A stretch of 64,000 nucleotides of DNA from Caldilineales bacterium (GTDB lineage Bacteria > Chloroflexota > Anaerolineae > J102): contig JAIBAP010000030.1 of NCBI GenBank assembly GCA_019695115.1, forward strand, positions 1 through 64,000, in the 5' to 3' direction. Positions within the stretch are counted from its first letter, which is position 1, and the number at the start of each line of letters is the position of its first letter. Positions 62,402 through 64,000 of the stretch are shown piece by piece. The notes under the pieces are model-generated. The model saw only the letters and a program-made list of their open reading frames with translations, searched no databases and was not told the DNA's origin. The translations under genes were made by a program, and so were the position numbers.

Positions 62402-63823
62402 TCAGGCTTTGACCAGGTCTTCCAAGAGGACGACGCCGTCGTGCCCCAAAATGGTCAGCATCTGGTCCAGCTCTTCGACGCTGAGCTGCGGGCGCGCCTC
62501 CATGCCCGGATGCCGGCGGGTCCAGGCCAGCAAGTCGGGGGCGTAGTCGAAGCGCGAGGCCAGGTCGATGGGGTAGCGGCCAGGGTTGGTGCCGATCCAG
62601 TGCACCGGGCCAACGCGAGCGGCGATCTGTTGCCAGGCCTGGGCGCCGGGCAGGTCGGGCGTGAGGGTGAAGTTGGCCAGCAATGAGAACACCACCGGCA
62701 GGCCCTGGGGGATGTAGGGGAGGAAGCCGGCCAGGAATTGCAGGCTGTCGTCACAGTTGAACGGCAGCCACAGCGGCAGCAGGTCGGACCTGAGGGCAGC
62801 GGTGGGGTTGATCTGGCTGAAGCATTCGAGCAAGAGGCCCTGCGGTTGGCGCTCGTGCAGCCGTGCTTCCCACAGATAGGCGGTGTGGGCCAGCAGGCTG
62901 AAGTCTTCGGGGTGGGCGCCGTGGATGTTGCGGCTTTGGTAGCCCTCTTCGGCGGCAAAACGCCGCACGGCGTCGCCGAGTTCGGTTGGCGCGCCCCATT
63001 CGCTTTCGCGTTGGCTGACCAGGTCGAAACTATCGTCCAGCCGCCAGCCGCCCTGGTGCTTGCTGCGCAGCCGCTGCAGCCAGGCGTCCAGTTCGTCGCT
63101 GCCTTCCAGGTAATCGTCGAAATCGTAGCCGCCCAGCCCACCCACCTGGAAGAAGTGGCGGTCGTCGATCTGGTATTGCATCCAACTGAAGCTGCAATCG
63201 ACGCTCAAGAGGACGCCGCCGGGCGCCAGATGGGCGCGGATGAAGCGGCGATAGGCTTCGGGCAGGTCGAGGAGCTTGAGGCGGACGTGGTTGACCTCGG
63301 CGACCAGGAAACGGTCGTGGATGGGGTCGAAGTGGTTGACGGCCAGCAGGGTGGGGTCGTTCTGCAGGATCGGTTCGATCAGCCGGGCGCCGTGGGCCTG
63401 GTAGCTGAGGACATCGTCGGGGTCGGTGCGGTCGGCAAAGCTGAGGACGAAGTGGGAGGGGAGGAAGGGGATGTGGAGGAGGCCGGCCAGGTAGGCTACG
63501 GCCCCGTTGGGCGCCCCGATCAGGATGGCAGGGTAGCCGACGCCGTTGGCGGCGCGGCTGTAAGCGCCCACGGCCTGCCGCGCCAACCCCTCGCCCGTGA
63601 CATAGGGCGCCAGTTCAGGGTCGAGGCCCGAATCGCGCACTGCCCGGCCCACCAGCCACTGCACAGCCGCGTCGGGCAGTTGGGCGGCCAGGCGGGCCAG
63701 CCGCGTCTGCAAGGGGTTGCTGCGTTGGGGCAGGCGCCAGCCATCGCCCAGGGCCGCAGCGGCGGCGTGCAGCACGGCTGCCGAGCTGGATTCGGTGGCT
63801 TCGCGGATGCGGGCGTAGGGCAT
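62402..63823 (-). CDS. Uncharacterised protein (473 aa)
   Basis: I cannot assign a family. Visible traits are SHFVLSFADRTDPDDVLSYQAHGARLIEPILQNDPTLLAVNHFDPIHDRFLVAEVNHVR, which resembles a Rossmann-like core, and GGVLLSVDCSFSWMQYQIDDRHFFQVGGLGGYD, reminiscent of SAM-dependent methyltransferase strand 4-5 regions without a clear GxGxG. No export signal is found. It lies between ctaB (16 bp upstream) and the dynamin-like gene (14 bp downstream), so it probably belongs to one operon. Confidence 0.65.
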   Translation of the reverse strand: MPYARIREATESSSAAVLHAAAAALGDGWRLPQRSNPLQTRLARLAAQLPDAAVQWLVGRAVRDSGLDPELAPYVTGEGLARQAVGAYSRAANGVGYPAILIGAPNGAVAYLAGLLHIPFLPSHFVLSFADRTDPDDVLSYQAHGARLIEPILQNDPTLLAVNHFDPIHDRFLVAEVNHVRLKLLDLPEAYRRFIRAHLAPGGVLLSVDCSFSWMQYQIDDRHFFQVGGLGGYDFDDYLEGSDELDAWLQRLRSKHQGGWRLDDSFDLVSQRESEWGAPTELGDAVRRFAAEEGYQSRNIHGAHPEDFSLLAHTAYLWEARLHERQPQGLLLECFSQINPTAALRSDLLPLWLPFNCDDSLQFLAGFLPYIPQGLPVVFSLLANFTLTPDLPGAQAWQQIAARVGPVHWIGTNPGRYPIDLASRFDYAPDLLAWTRRHPGMEARPQLSVEELDQMLTILGHDGVVLLEDLVKA

Positions 63824-63839
63824 GGCTGGAGGTGGCAGT

Positions 63840-64000
63840 CTATGGCAAGCGGATGTCGATCACCATGGCGATGAAAAGCAACGCCAGTTGCAGCAGCGAG
63901 AATTTGTAGAGGCCCCGGGCGGCGGCATTGGTGCGTTGGCGGCGGATGCGATAGGCGTCGCGCAGGTGGAGGAGGCTGAGCGCCAGCGCCGCCAGGAAGT
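63840..64000 (-). CDS. ctaB: Protoheme IX farnesyltransferase CtaB (C-terminus, partial)
   Basis: The right edge of the window cuts this gene; the last 53 codons are visible (frame from 64000 down to TAG at 63842-63840). The end reads LRDAYRIRRQRTNAAARGLYKFSLLQLALLFIAMVID, matching the C-terminal helix of CtaB/UbiA prenyltransferases (the NAAARxLYxFSxLxLxLLFxAM pattern). The enzyme makes heme O for terminal oxidases. Most of the protein is outside the window. Confidence 0.7.
   Translation of the reverse strand, partial: FLAALALSLLHLRDAYRIRRQRTNAAARGLYKFSLLQLALLFIAMVIDIRLP

Overview
The window is a GC-rich (about 65%) bacterial chromosome segment that reads as Chloroflexota (an Anaerolineae/Caldilineae-like lineage). 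Pointers are very large exported proteins with Thr-Pro linkers, the terminal or internal W/Y-L/M-P-L-x-L-R motif typical of exported Chloroflexota proteins, a DUF6062 protein, several TTG/GTG starts and BTAD- and cyclase-type multidomain regulators. This assignment is an inference from protein style; no rRNA or tRNA is visible.

Layout. 1-9.3 kb: two giant exported proteins (a C25-peptidase-like/beta-helix/PKD protein cut by the left edge, and an SdrD-repeat plus YVTN-propeller protein). 9.4-13.2 kb (minus): a translationally coupled potassium-uptake operon (KimA-like permease, two TrkA/RCK proteins, an NTF2-fold protein). 13.4-16.1 kb: Na/Pi transporter, tandem Usp, DUF6062. 16.3-24.3 kb: housekeeping genes (trmFO, DUF1385, mdh, era, rnhB, yraN, miaA) with two toxin-antitoxin pairs between them and a truncated uracil-DNA glycosylase. 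24.3-30.9 kb: cyclase/ATPase/TPR regulator, a DUF433/DUF5615 pair and a TIGR03032-TPR-GT9-like fusion. 31-37.3 kb: twin paralogous beta-helix surface proteins with matching promoter boxes. 37.4-38.2 kb: TfoX-N and DinB proteins.

38.7-43.2 kb is an extracytoplasmic redox module: a five-heme cytochrome, a SurA/TlpA-like lipoprotein, and a membrane-anchored tandem DsbA-like protein. The first active site of the last gene is interrupted by an in-frame UGA exactly where the first Cys of C-P-Y-C should be, with an 8-bp hairpin 11 nt downstream. I read this as a probable selenoprotein (U-P-Y-C), the most interesting item here.

43.3-51 kb: paired CBS-domain proteins, a nucleotidyltransferase, a RibD-like reductase, two antitoxin-like genes, an AT-rich two-gene islet and a PatZ-like acyl-CoA synthetase/acetyltransferase. 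51.1-56 kb: BTAD regulator and a BNR/cohesin surface protein. 56.1-60.3 kb (minus): a sulfur-metabolism cluster (HTH-PocR regulator, sulfide:quinone oxidoreductase, DUF1641, TusE, DsrE2). 60.4-64 kb (minus): ferredoxin, dynamin-like GTPase, unknown protein, and the ctaB C-terminus at the right edge.

Two cross-cutting features stand out. Many long spacers are filled with period-7 tandem repeats of several sequence families, some arranged as long perfect hairpins and some lying in frame inside genes. Two promoters (for a CBS gene and the sulfur regulator) carry the same TATGA-N6-TCATA operator at about -41/-42, pointing to a shared CRP/FNR-family activator.
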